Origin: Timema cristinae
Lineage: Eukaryota; Arthropoda; Insecta; Phasmatodea; Timematidae
Length of the DNA: 64,000 nucleotides
NCBI GenBank assembly: GCA_039000515.1
Contig: JBCFYV010000012.1
Span: forward strand, 87,884,284 to 87,948,283
Reading direction: 5' to 3'
Shown: one piece after another, positions 30,315 through 42,216 of the stretch
Position numbering within the stretch: position 1 is the first letter of the stretch
Layout of the letters: each line of letters opens with the position of its first letter
Notes under the pieces: generated by a model
What the model was told of the DNA's origin: nothing
The model's database searches: none
Seen by the model: only the letters and a program-made list of their open reading frames with translations
Position numbers and translations under genes: made by a program

Positions 30315-30414
30315 ATCCCTTAAATAATCTTCCTCTTTTTGGGGAGCTGCTAGCTCTTCTTCTACGGCGGCTGGCCCTTCAAGACGAATAGACGTGCTGG
30401 TGGTGACGTGGTAG

Positions 30415-30485
30415 TGACTTTTCTGCTCGTTCTCTTGATTTTTCAATGTATTTTTTTCTGCACCACTAAGATAATGATGCTTCAT
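30415..30485 (-). pseudogene. hAT transposase, probable N-terminal remnant
   Basis: It begins MKHHYLSGAEKNTLKNQENE, which resembles the (K)xYLSGxxKRK start of ZMYM1-like hAT proteins. It lies upstream on the same strand as the C-terminal part, separated by the gypsy insertion. Inference from a short match. Confidence 0.55.
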
Positions 30486-31111
30486 TGCAGTATGTTTGAA
30501 AAAGAATTATTATTATAAAAATACTGATTTGCGAATGTATTGGATCTGATAAAATCTCTATAAAATTATAAAGTTTAACTTATTGCAAAGGTTTTTATTA
30601 TTATATTATTTCTTATTTGTATTGTATAGAAGCGACAACTGTAGTTGTTTTAATACACTTCTATTTTGCACTTACCTTGTCAGATGACGATAAGCTGTGA
30701 TGTCCCTGATTTGACCCTAAAGAATATTTGAAAGCATTGACAATATTCTCCTCTTAATTATATATATTTTATTTTATTTGAATTCTATATGTTATTACTT
30801 GGCGCTTAAATCACGTCTTCTAAATTATTCAGATATGATAGTTACCAGATTCTAACTAAGAAATTATTAGTTATTTCTTGTTTTTAAGTTCTTGCCCTGA
30901 AGTTAGGAGGCATGAGCTACTGTAACTAACTTCAGTGTTTGACGTAAAGTTGAGTCAAAATTGCAATGTTAAAGTCTTTTAAAAATTAACTTCCTGCTCT
31001 TGAACAACCCAGAATAATGTAGATGTTAATTTGAGACAGTTTCCGGTTCTTAGACATTCTAGTAAGTTCTATTGGATTGAGATATACCAAACGATGGGTG
31101 CAATCTCAAAC

Positions 31112-32791
31112 TAGTGATGGGCACAATCGAGTAATTCTAGGAATCGAGTAATTATTCGATTCTCTTTAAAAAGAATCGAGTAATCGAGTAAAGTTACTCG
31201 AGTAATTTTTAACGAATCGTCCCATGGCAATCGGTTGGACAACATTACTCGGGAGTCTTGCAATGGAATTCGATACTAATAGCAAGTCCATAATCTCTTC
31301 CTGTTGGGGGCAGTTGACACTGAGTAAAAATAATCGAGTTACTCGATTGTGTTGTGTAATCGTTTGTACTCGATTCTTCCGGGATTACTTGAGTAACTTT
31401 ACTCGGTCCTTGTTATTCTTTTATTTACTCTTTTCTTACCAGCTGATTGAGAATCGACCTTATAGACTGGACTGTTTACCATGCTATTTCTATTTAAAAG
31501 GCATATTCCCTTAGAGCTCATTTTTCACCAACAGTTTCTGCCGCTACGCAAAAATGACCCTTAATGGTTTAAATGTTGCCTATGCATTTTCAATACAAAA
31601 TACTCGCAGATGTAAAGTACACAATCGAAAAGCATGCTAACTAAGGTTATAACATTTCCGATTCTTTTTAAAAGTACTCGATGAAAGTTACTCGATTCTT
31701 TTTACTCGCACCTCAGCAGTTTTATTTCCACCATCGGAACCAATTATTGTCTTTCTTAATTATTGATTACTATATAGCTGTGGCCCGCGGCTTTGCTCGC
31801 GTGGAAGTTGATTATATACAAATACGAAAATATACATATGTATTTACAGATTAATTTAAAATATTACGTTACGTTGATGACCATAACTTGACCTCAGATC
31901 AAAAATAATGCAAGTCCGATACAAACTTTCACCCCCTTTTTCATCCCTTATTAAATAAAATTTCCAAAATTCCTGAAACATGTATTTATTTTTTTACGTC
32001 AATAACCGAAATACAAAATTTTTTTATGTAACTTTCAAAATGACGGACTTTCATACATATTATCATACCCTATTTTGACTCCTTTGGGGTGGAATTTTCT
32101 AAATTCCTTTATAAAACTGAATATTTGATCGAAGATAACATATTAAAAAAAATCACGTCATACCGTCTGTTTAGGTTATACGCATATTGGAATTACTCTA
32201 CTGGAGTGGGGATGAGGAGGGAAGCATTTTAGAGGTGATCTAACCGCATTTGCGTAGAAGAAGAGTGGGAAACCATTTAGGAACAAACCGTCCCAATAGA
32301 CCCATCCAGGATTCGAGCCCCGCTCTCCCCGTCAAGACCAGTCTAACACGAGAGTGAAGCCTTAGACCATCGGGCCTCATAAGTAATGATGTCACAAATA
32401 AATGTTTTCCCTTTTAAAAAAGTACAATTATTATGAATTTATTTAGCAAGAATTTAAAAAGAAGTTTATTTTATTAAAAAGATAAAAAAAAATTGTTAAT
32501 CTTTCTTATTGTGAGACTTCTTAAAACGCATACTTTTGTATTGGACTGTACATGCAACATGAAACCTGAAGATAACACTGTCAGTGTCAACTGCCCCCTA
32601 CAGGAAGAGATTATGGACTTGCTATTAGTATCGAATTCCATTGCAAGACTCCCGAGTAATGTTGTCCAACCGATTGCCATGGACGATTCGTTAAAAATTA
32701 CTCGAGTAACTTTACTCGATTACTCGATTCTTTTTAAAGAGAATCGAATAATTACTCGATTCCTAGAATTACTCGATTGTGCTCATCACTA
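31112..32791. mobile_element. Element with long (about 215 bp) inverted terminal repeats
   Basis: The left arm 31112-31322 and right arm 32573-32791 are near-identical inverted copies starting TAGTGATGGGC / TAGTGATGAGC and rich in ACTCGA/TCGAGT motifs. Flanking 8-mers do not match, so no target duplication is visible. The interior holds a GC-rich motif (gtggcccgcggctttgctcg at 31781) and a SINE, with no transposase. Confidence 0.7.
32153..32379 (-). mobile_element. SINE family C, tRNA-headed copy
   Basis: On the minus strand the head reads gaggcccgatggtctaaggc, with a B box GGCTCGAATCC. The core resembles family B (gtgggaaaccatttaggaa). The tail is a diverged version of the shared module (cgtcataccgtctgtttagg). 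It lies inside the long-inverted-repeat element at 31112-32791. Confidence 0.7.
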
Positions 32792-33197
32792 CTGCGGACT
32801 GACCCAATTGTTTTCGTGTTAATAAACAATGCAGCGGGTGCGCACACCTCATACCACCGCAACACTCTTCAAGGTCATGTCCAGCCACGACTCATGACAG
32901 TATTGCCAATCCATTTATAATATTTTCAAGTTGTTCTTGTATTTCAATGAAACATAAAATAATAATATAATATCCCTTATAGTTATAAACTTAAACTAGG
33001 TTATATGATTTATTTCTTATGTCATAAAAAATATATTCTAAGGCTTCTTAGAATTACTGAAAAAATCTATGAATAGAATAGATTGTAAGAAATGTGTATT
33101 TAAGTTATTTATGAGACACACTTTTAATTTTTAATAAAAATCCGTCCCATACCCCCTCTCCCCTGCCCGCATCACTAGGTACGCCACATGTTAAATC

Positions 33198-35197
33198 TAC
33201 ATACATTGTACACTATTAAATATTCACTAAGGTTTGTAAATTATTCACTCAAATGTACTAAGCATGAATATAGATCACCCCTATGAAACTACTCACGAAG
33301 GAACATGTGAATTTTAATTAGAATTATAAGCTTATAATTTGTATTAATTGCCGCAATATGAGCTAGGACTTTAATTGCTGTATAGCGTTGCTATTAACAT
33401 GTCACGTATAATAACAGCGTCCTATGAGTGTTTTAAATAAAAAACTAAGATCCAAGCGAGGATCACTCTAATTAGCTTCTAAACGCATTCAATTAAAGAA
33501 AAATCAAGTGGACCATTCCAAATATCTTTTAAGGAATTACAATATTTAAAATTTGTTAGGAAAAAAATTGATCAGGCGTAGAATACTCTAAATAGCTACT
33601 AGAGCATTCCAAGTTTCAAAACAATCTGGGTGGGGACCACTTCAAATAGATTATAGATAATCTAATTTATATAAGAAAATATTTTGAGAACTTTTTAAAA
33701 TATTTTATAAAAGAATCAAACTTTTCAAAAATTTGTTGGAGGCCTACTACAAATAGCCTCTAGTAGCATTTTTTTTTAAATCGGGGGAGCACTATTCTAA
33801 ATAGCTGTTTAAAGAGTATAATTTTCAAAATGCTCCAAACAATGAGTACTATAATTAGCTGCTAGGAGCATACAATTTTCTAACATTAGCTGGAGGAGAG
33901 GAAGTTATAAATACCCTAAACACTTTTTGGTTACTTTGCCCCTACCCCCTTCTTTTCTTAAACAAATAAAAGTTCACACCCCTACTGTGTATACTAACTA
34001 TGGTCTTATTTCTTAGGGTTCAATCCTAAACTTCCCTTAATTAAATTATCGCTACGTCCATGCTATTTCAAATTATTTATAGAGACAAATCATGAATTTT
34101 GAGCTTAGTTATGCTGTTAAAACCTCTTACTAACAATTTAGTTCATTTAACTATCACATACACTATACATCGATGTATTTCATTATGAACACTATGAATG
34201 TGTGTAGGAGAAAGAGAGAGAGATTTCCGAAAATATCTCTCTTTCTTGCACATCGGTACATAGAGATATCGAAAATTTCCGCCTTTATATCATGCTTTAA
34301 ATGTCTATCCATTTATTTCATTGAGACAAATGACAATACCGTATTATTTATCATTTCGTGGACTACATTAACAAATAAAATTAAGTACTTTTTAAAAAGA
34401 TTTTTATGAAAGTGTTTTGAAATGTTTCTTTTCCAAATTTAGTCAGTTAAAACGTAGAAATAAATTTAGAAATATTGTGTAAAAGTATTAAATCTCCTCT
34501 ACTATAAAAAACAAATCATGGATTTTTTTAGTGTATATATTATGTGGTGGTCAACCTGGTAATAATTGAGTATGAAATTTGAAAATAGTTTTGTTACCTA
34601 GAAAATTTAATTCATTGTTATTATTTTTAACCGTGTTTACATGATAATGTTTGCAAAGGTAACTAATTTAATTTGGATGGTTTCATTTATATTGGCAGAC
34701 AATTATCTGAATAATAACATCAATATGCTGCTTTTAATTTTTATTTAACATAAATGATAAAATTATGTGTTTTTCAATAGAAAGTACCCAAATTTGTATG
34801 TTAGATATTTACCCACCATGATTCCCACTCAGAAGTTGATAAATTCACTACCAGAAGTGTTACATGGTTGATTCCCTGAGCTAGCAAATTCTAGTGACAA
34901 ACATTTAATAATGAGGCCTGACTTATTTAATACAAAATAAATATGAGAGTTTTTAATGATTTTAAAAAGAAAAAGTGAATAACATAAACGAATACATATT
35001 AATATTATGGGACTGTACATACACATCCTATCAATGTGTTTGAAAACCAATTTATATGGTAGAATTTCAAGTATGCAAATGAAAAACTTAACTGTCTTAT
35101 TATTTTGATTGAACATCTTTTAATGAAACTACACAAAGTAGTGTCATACTTTATGATCAAAAGTGGGAATCTCGCAGCTAATATATGTCAATGGTGT
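33198..35197. other. Intergenic upstream of COX7A
   Basis: Apart from the degenerate tandem repeat at 33430-33900 nothing is recognised. The missing COX7A first exon should lie here or nearby but could not be identified. Confidence 0.3.
33430..33900 (+). repeat. Degenerate tandem repeat
   Basis: About seven diverged units share a block like ctctaaatagctactagagc spaced 60-90 bp apart. Confidence 0.5.
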
Positions 35198-35818
35198 CAA
35201 GGCCGTAGCCATCCAGGGGGGATTTGGTGGGCCCATTTCCTAAATGCCGGAGGCTAGAAAAAATTCTAAATGATAAACAGTTCTAGAATCTATCTGGAGT
35301 GGTTTTTTTAATGGCAACATAACTCCCTAACTGCTGAAGGCAAGGACAAATTATATACCAAACACCTCTAGAAACTCTCTGAAGTGCTTTTTATGGCAAC
35401 ACAACAGAATAACTGCCGAAGGCTAAAAAAATATTCTATGTATTAAGCACCTCTAGAAGCTCTGTGAAGTGCTTTTTATGGTAACATAATCCCCTACTGC
35501 TAAACAGAATGAAATGTTTTAAATATTAAACACCTCTAGAAGCTCTCTGAAGTGCTTTCTTTGGCAAAAAAACACCATAACTGCTGAAGGCTGGAAAAAA
35601 TTATAAATATTAAACACCTCTCGAAACTCTGAAATGCTTTATGTGGTAACACAACACCCAATTTGTATTTGTACCCTAATTTTGATAAGTGTTTTTAACC
35701 ATAAATAAAGCCATATATATATATAGTTTGTTTATAAGATTGTGTATGTGTGTGTGTGTGTGTGTGTGCGTGTGGGGGGGGGGGGTTAACCCCCCAAACC
35801 CACCTGACTATGGCCTTG
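35198..35818. mobile_element. DNA element with caaggccgtagcc ends and internal tandem repeats
   Basis: The ends caaggccgtagccatccagg and (complement) caaggccatagtcaggtggg match. The interior holds about five units of roughly 85 bp sharing ctctagaagctctctgaagt and ttttatggcaacataa. It also contains a (TG)n tract and G(13) at about 35774. Confidence 0.65.
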
Positions 35819-36856
35819 TCAAGAGTTATTAAAGTATTTAATAATGGGTATTAGGGCACTCAATAATTAATGTTTATACTGTAAACTATCCCAACCTAGC
35901 TTAACTTAACCTTTCATCTATCATCAATAAATACAAATTTATATTAAGTTGCAATGAGTATCATCATTAAAATAAACTTATTAATGTTTTAAAAAATATT
36001 ATTATGGGAAGGAATGGAATAGGTGCAAGATATTTCAGAATCTCAAAATTTCGAGGAAAAGATGTTGATGCATCAAAGATTAGGTTTAGTTAAGTTGGGG
36101 TAGTTTATTCTATGCAAATGCTTATGAAAATATTTTAAATTACTTTTGGTTCCATATTGTGACAATTCCTTTTGTCCTCAAGGATGAGTTTTGCTTACAT
36201 TTTATAATAATATACTGTAGTTGTTTGCAATATTAATTTGTCTATAATTTCAAATTTACAATTTTTTGTGTAAATGATAAAAAAAATTGAAAAACATAAA
36301 GTGAATAAAATTTCACCCTCTTTTCATATTTTACTTTTACGTCCATTACTGTTTCCAGCCTATGTCCTGGGCAGTTATTTTAGTAAAGCAATATATTTTT
36401 TACTACCGGCTTGCTAGGCCTGCTGTAGCTTTATATGCCTTATAATTTAACTTAAGACTAGGACAGATACATGCAGTGAAAAATACCTTTGCTGTTTATT
36501 GTTAAAATCTGTTCATTAAATTACAAAATATTTAACCAGTTGATCTTGCCAGTAACCATGAAAAGTGGTTGTCAAATTGTGCACTTTTCTCTTACAAGCA
36601 AAATAATGTAATAGGAAGCTATTGGTGGCCTAAATTATTTAACTATAATAACCTTTAAAAAAAATCCACTAGCATTAGTCTTTAGAGAGGAAAGAAAACA
36701 ACTAAATGAACAAACTCAATTCTAACACACCCAGGCAGGTTTGAATCCAAGTCTCCAAGATCATCATCTGCCACATAGCAAGTTATGAAAGCCTGGTGTT
36801 AAATAAATTACAATGTACTTTCAAAATAAAACAAAACAAAAACATTTTAATTTCAG
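35819..36856. other. Intergenic/intronic sequence 5' of the COX7A exons
   Basis: Holds a SINE family D fragment (36343-36475); otherwise AT-rich without signals. Confidence 0.3.
36343..36475 (-). mobile_element. SINE family D, 3' fragment
   Basis: The reverse complement of the family D end module (ccattactgtttccagccta) and of its upstream part (ttaagactaggacag) is present without the tRNA head. Confidence 0.6.
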
Positions 36857-36970
36857 AGACCTTTTCAAGTTCTTCCTCAAAGCGTTAGAAATTGGTCATA
36901 CAAGAGACCAGTGAAAAGTGCTCCCCCAGATTTCTTAAAGCGACTCAAAGCCAAACAAGAGAAATTCCAG
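36857..36970 (+). CDS. COX7A: COX7A penultimate exon
   Basis: This is 38 codons, in phase 0 at both ends, between a tttcag acceptor and gtaact donor. It encodes the matrix-side N-terminal segment of the mature subunit, ending in KAKQEKFQ, which joins in frame with EKNDLPVW of the next exon. Confidence 0.87.
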
Positions 36971-38847
36971 GTAACTTTTAACTTCAGATAAATGTCCTCT
37001 AGTCATTATCATAATAATTGAAGTATTGACTGCCAAAATCGTATCTGGAGAACTTTAGTTTGAATCCCAGCCAGAGTAACAAATATAAGCCTAGGTTCCT
37101 TGGAATGCTTAGACCCTATGGCAGCTAATGTCCCTTGAAAATTACTTTGATGCGGTTTAAATTTAAACCTTTCAAATCAACAGAGTTTACTAAAATAGGT
37201 TTAATGGCACAAATTGAGGGGAAAAAACAAAACATAAAATCATTTTTGTAGTAGGCCTACAGTATTTTTCCTAACCTGCATCGGTGGTCATTATGGTCCA
37301 ACATATATTTCTGGTTAGACTGGGATTCAAATCTCAGCTGGGTGTACTGAGGTGGGTTTTCCCTAAAAGATTTCCCAATTTCCCTCCACGCAAATTCAAA
37401 TTCTACCTTTGTTATCCCTATTTGATTAGTATATACATATTCTTTTTATTTCGTCTCGTTACCTGTCCAGGTGATAAGCATATATGATAATTATTCTGAA
37501 GTACGGATGAGGAAGGGAGCATTTTAGAGGTAATCTACCCACATATTTGTGGAAGGAGAGTGGGAAATTATTCAAGGAAAACCGCCCTCAGTAGACCCAA
37601 CTGGGATTCAAACTCAGATCTCCCAGTCTTCAGCAGGCCAGTCTAACATGAAAGTGACACCTTAGAACATTTAGCCACTGAAGCAGGTATTTATCTTAAT
37701 TAATGTGTGTGTAGGAACTGAATGGGCAAGGCCGTAGCCAGCCAATAATTTCAGGAGGGGTTCTGGTGGGCAAATCCCCCAATTGCCAGAAGCTAGAAAA
37801 AATTCTAAAGATTAAACAGTTCTAGAAGCTATCTGAAGTGTTTTTTATGGCCATAATCCCTAACTGCTGGAAACTAGGAAAAATTATAAATATTAAACAC
37901 CTCTAATTTTTTTTTTTAAGGCAACATAACCACCTAACTACCAAAGACTATGACAAATTCTAAGTACTAAACACTTCTAGAAGCTCTCTAAAGTGTTTTT
38001 TATGGTAGCATAACCTTCTACACCATTCACTGTAGCAATTACTCTCTGAAAGGTCTTTTTCCTACCAATATCATACTACATATTAGATTTCTGGTATGGA
38101 AAAAGGCTTTTCAGAAAACAATTCCTACGCTGAATAGACTTTAACTGCTGAAGGCTGGGAAAAATTCTAACATAACACTTGAAGAAGCTTTTTGAAGTGT
38201 TATTTTTAGGGTAATACAGCCCCCTAATTTGTACTTGTATCTTAAGTTTGATATTGTTTGAACCATAAATAAAGACATATATTTTGTTCAAATAAATGTT
38301 GTTGGGGGGGGGGTGTTTGAACCCAAACACAAAGATAATTTTTAAAAAATTGTGAAAGAATGGGAGGAATAAAGAGAAAAGTTCGCACTTTACACTGGAC
38401 AAATGTGAGGTTTGCCTTCTGCAACTACCAAATTTGATTATACAGTCGTTAGAGCAGGGTGAATTGTTTGGAATAATTCATTAGAGTTGAAGAATCAAAA
38501 TGTTAATTTTATGACAATGGTATTTTTCTTCCAAAATAAACGTTTAGTTAAAGTTAGACACTAGGAATAGGGTCTATATTAGAAAAAAAATCTTGTTGCC
38601 TTGGTGTCCTAAAGCCCTAACCACTGCATTAGTATACTCTGTTTACATCTTTCTACCATCAAATCTACGGCGGTTTGTTTCTCGCCAGGAAAAGAATGAC
38701 CTGCCTGTGTGGCTGAAAGGGGGTCCTATGGACAAGGTGTTGTATCAGCTGACGTGTCTCTTGTGTGTGGTGGGACTCGGGATGACGGGTCATTTCATAT
38801 ACCAGATGTCATACGGAGTCCTAAAAACTTCCTCAAGCAAGGACTGA
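36857..38847 (+). CDS. COX7A: Cytochrome c oxidase subunit 7A, two 3' exons
   Basis: COX7A is a small single-span subunit of mitochondrial complex IV. Exon 36857-36970 follows a tttcag acceptor and reads RPFQVLPQSVRNWSYKRPVK, then a lysine-rich helix ending KAKQEKFQ and donor gtaact. Exon 38689-38847 follows ctcgccag and reads EKNDLPVWLKGGPMDKVLYQ, one hydrophobic span (LTCLLCVVGLGMTGHFIYQM), then a short tail and TGA. The FQxxxxxPVxLKGGxxDxxLY signature is diagnostic of the family. The last 90 residues are present; the initiator exon and mitochondrial presequence were not located upstream. AATAAA-like signals lie near 38940 and 39063. Confidence 0.88.
37451..37687 (-). mobile_element. SINE family C-like copy in the COX7A intron
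   Basis: It shows the same layout as the 32153 copy: a tcgtctcgttacctgtccag tail module, the gaggaagggagcattttaga core, and a tRNA-like head at the high-coordinate end. It is diverged, and no clear target duplication was found. Confidence 0.65.
37727..38320. mobile_element. Second copy of the caaggccgtagcc element, right end missing
   Basis: The left end and the tandem units (ctagaagctatctgaagtgt) match 35198-35818, but the right inverted end is not found. It lies in the COX7A intron. Confidence 0.55.
38689..38847 (+). CDS. COX7A: COX7A last exon with stop codon
   Basis: The exon holds 52 codons plus TGA. The LKGG motif precedes the transmembrane helix, as in all COX7A proteins. It is more GC-rich than the flanking sequence, as expected for coding DNA here. 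Confidence 0.9.
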   Translation, partial: EKNDLPVWLKGGPMDKVLYQLTCLLCVVGLGMTGHFIYQMSYGVLKTSSSKD

Positions 38848-39812
38848 TAATATAACGATGGTTTTTACTTTAATGTTTAGCTTAATACAAATGCATGACT
38901 CAAAATTTCAGTAGTTTTTTGTTTAGTTTGGCATATAAGATAAATAAACTTTTTCTAAGCTAAGATATGCATGTGTAAAAAAATATCTCATATTGTGTTT
39001 CCCACCTAAGACTTTGATGTTTGTTGCCAAGTTATGAAAATTTGACTGGACAATTTAATATTTAATAAAATACAAAGAAAATATATATTTAAATAAATTC
39101 AATACCGTATAGTTGTATTTTTTTTATACAGATAAAGGAAGTATTGAGGGACTCTATATGATAATAAATAATAATTTAATATCAAATCAGATTAAACCAG
39201 AAATTTTCAGGATACAATTGGAAATTCCCAGTACACACTCAAATTTTTGAGTTTTGTAAAAATCTTTGAGTCAAGTTTGAACAACCACTAAAACTAGACT
39301 CAAACTCAAAGTTTCTAGTACTTGCACAACCCTACTAATAATAAAGTGAAAATAATTATATAAATTTTGACTAGAAAAATATGTGTGTTTTAAAATGTTC
39401 CTATCAGTATATATTTTTTCTCCTACTACTACCAGGGTTTGTAATAAATTTGAATAGGTACAAGAATTCTACACATTTTGTAGGCTTTTTGTCATATTAG
39501 CAAAGGAATAACTTGTTTGAGCCATGTTTGTTAAAACAACTACATAATAAAATATGTAAAGAGAAAAACTATAATTTAAATGGAACTATTAAGTTTATAT
39601 ACAAGGGTTGTTTTGGTAACATTGACATTCGACCATAAAATAAATACAGTAGATACCCCATATCCGCAGGTAAAACATTCCTAGATCTAGCTACTGCGGT
39701 TACGTGAAACCACGGACAATAACAAACTATTATATAACAAACATAAATACAGTAAAGTTTAATTGATAAATTATTTACAGTAAGACATTACCAACATTAA
39801 ATAAATCTCTAT

Positions 39813-40075
39813 AAGGTAAACCTCTTTTCGCTTTATGAGGTAATTGTATTATATTTAGAAGAAGGTACAGGAAAGGTGGATAAAACCATTTAAAAGGGAC
39901 AAAAACAATATAGCTTTTACAATGAAAAGAAAACACAGTTCACACTTATTTTCTTTTTAAAAGCCATATTGTGTTGTCCCTTTTATGTTTATATCCACCT
40001 TTCCTGTACCCTCTTCTAAATATAATACAATTACCTCATAAAGCGAAATGAGGTTTTCCTTATAGATATATATTA
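39813..40075. repeat. Inverted-repeat hairpin of the gtacaggaaaggtggat family
   Basis: Arms of about 120 bp (left: cgctttatgaggtaattgta, gaaggtacaggaaaggtgga; right: their complement ending cataaagcgaaatgagg) are almost back to back. Related sequence continues to 40445. Confidence 0.65.
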
Positions 40076-40445
40076 TATATTCATATCCAATGTCCTTTTC
40101 CTGTGTTTGTCCTTTATGTTATACCTTTTACATGTTCCTATCTATGTGTCCTATCATTATTTACAATTTTCCATTTTCTACCTTTTTTTTTGTTTCCTCT
40201 TTTAGGAAGTTGCGTTGGGTGTCTCACGCTCCTCCCTGATGAGTTCTGATAGAATGAAACCCAGGTCAGGGGAGTGGGCGATGACGATCTTTTTCTTTAA
40301 GAGGCAACCATTACCTCTTTGTCCATTGGCAGCAATGTAAAGTGTGAACCGTGTTCTTCTTTTCATTGTAAAAGCCATATTGCGTTTGTCCCTTTTATAT
40401 GTTTCTAACTACCTTTTCTATACCTTCTTCCAAATATAATACAAC
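40076..40445. repeat. Interspersed repeat of the gtacaggaaaggtggat family
   Basis: It contains gaaacccaggtcaggggagt, aggcaaccattacctctttg, and ends with the ccttttctataccttcttcc complement. Relatives occur at 6295-6490, 18690-18990 and 62325-62510. Confidence 0.55.
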
Positions 40446-42216
40446 ATTAAATAAAGTAATAATGTGTACTGTACACTACAGTGTACTTACTATTCTCCAT
40501 TCTTCTTGTTGCGACTTATCATTGTTGATGATGATGATGGTGATATGATTGCACAATGACCAAGATGAGGAGATGAAGTGGGGTGATGGTGTAGACATTG
40601 TGACACGGTGCTTGGTTATTGACTTTCTAACAATGATGGCTTGATGACATCAGAGATGAATTTAACCAATTAATTAAAAGTAAATAAAATTGGGCAGGGG
40701 TAAACCACAGATAACTGAAACTGTGGATAGTGAATCAAGGGATACGGGAGCCCTATTGTATATATCCAATTACAAAATACTTAAGTGCTTACTATTTTAT
40801 TAAATAAAACAAATTACTAGTTTTTGTAACAAAACACACACACACACATAAAGAGACAAGTTATATTTAAAACAAAAAACATTAAATTTTAGTCATATAA
40901 CAAAATCACACCTGGCCTGAATGTTCAAATACATCCTACAAACATACATTCAATTTAGAGATCCATCACACAATATTCCACAAATATCATTTCAATTTAA
41001 ATGTGTTTAACATAATATTCAACAAACATCCATTTCCTTTGAAGATCTATCACTCAAAGACCGAGTCACATGACAAAACTGTTCATTGCTAATGTTTTCT
41101 AACAGAAATAAAATTGATGATAAAATGAATTATTGCCTAATTGCTTGGAAAGTATAATAAGACGGTGTAGAAACACTGTGAATCAATGTAAAGTAAGGAA
41201 GCCAACCTGAAAGGCTAGTTAGGTTTGGCCTAGATAAGGACAAACACAATTCTATATTCATTTCTTCTTATTTATGTGTGCGTCTCTTAATATGAAAAAT
41301 GAATATTTCTGACAATTTAAAAACAATGTGTAAATGAAATATGAAAGTGAAAAGAAGTTTGAAGTGTGAAAAGTTTAAGAAGAAATGAAGGGAGAAGTAT
41401 GTTTGTCCATATTCAGGCCTAGCCTATCTATCCTCACGGATAATTACTGTAGGCCATCAGCCATCCCTGGTTTGAAACCTTGTTGGACACATTTCAGCCC
41501 TCTTGTTGACAGCATTGTACAAGTGGTTTGGAGTTTATCGTAATAATTAGAGATGGGTCAAATCCAATTAGTTTTAAGCCTGATAATTGTCTAGTTTAGG
41601 GTTGGGCCAATCAGCTTTTTTGCTAATTTTCTTTACAATATCATAAAGGGAATATGAAAAAAAAAGACACTAATACATTTTTAAATCTAAAATTTTTTTG
41701 TTCATTAAATTCATACCTAATAAAAATATTATAGTAAAAAAACTACACTGTGATAACTATTTGAAAGAGAAAAAAAAAGGGGGGGGGGAGAAGTACATGA
41801 TAGATAAGGGTTTTAACCTCTTGTTATATAAATACAAATGCTCAGTTGTGGACATAAACTATTAATAATTTCATATATTTACTAGCGATGCTTTCTTCAT
41901 TTTTATTAATAATTTATAATAATTATAATTTTAAAACTAGCAAAAAGTTATTCAAAGGTTAAGATCCTGTAGGCCTATCTATAACTATGACAATCACAGG
42001 AGAAAGTAACCCCTTGCTTGAAAAAGAAACAAAAAGATATCTATAAAATCAAACAGTAGCTCAATACAAATTCAGTGACTATGCAGCAATAAAATGAAAG
42101 GTCATAAAATAATTAATTCAAATTTAATTTAGCACCATTTTTATTTGATATCAATTTAAAATTATGAGTAAAACCTCGACATTGGAGGCAAATAAGTGTA
42201 TACATGAAGGTATAGT
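40446..42216. other. Intergenic between COX7A and HRD1
   Basis: AT-rich. A (CA)n tract near 40840, a G(10) run near 41780 and (GAT)n near 40530. No gene supported. Confidence 0.3.

Larger units (their letters stand above)
26715..33189 (-). mobile_element. Composite hAT element (ZMYM1-like transposase) with nested insertions
   Basis: The ends cagtgacgtacc and (complement) atgtggcgtacc are flanked by perfect GTTAAATC duplications at 26707-26714 and 33190-33197. A transposase C-terminus lies at 27404-27700 (minus) and a probable N-terminus near 30420-30485 (minus), in the correct order for one minus-strand gene. A Ty3/gypsy pol fragment lies between them, and a second inverted-repeat element follows at 31112-32791. 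The total is 6475 bp. Confidence 0.78.

Noticed and set aside
31224..32680. Two ORFs sharing MAIGWTTLLGSLAMEF
   Set aside because: They are the same stretch of the inverted arms at 31112 and 32791, not a coding gene family.
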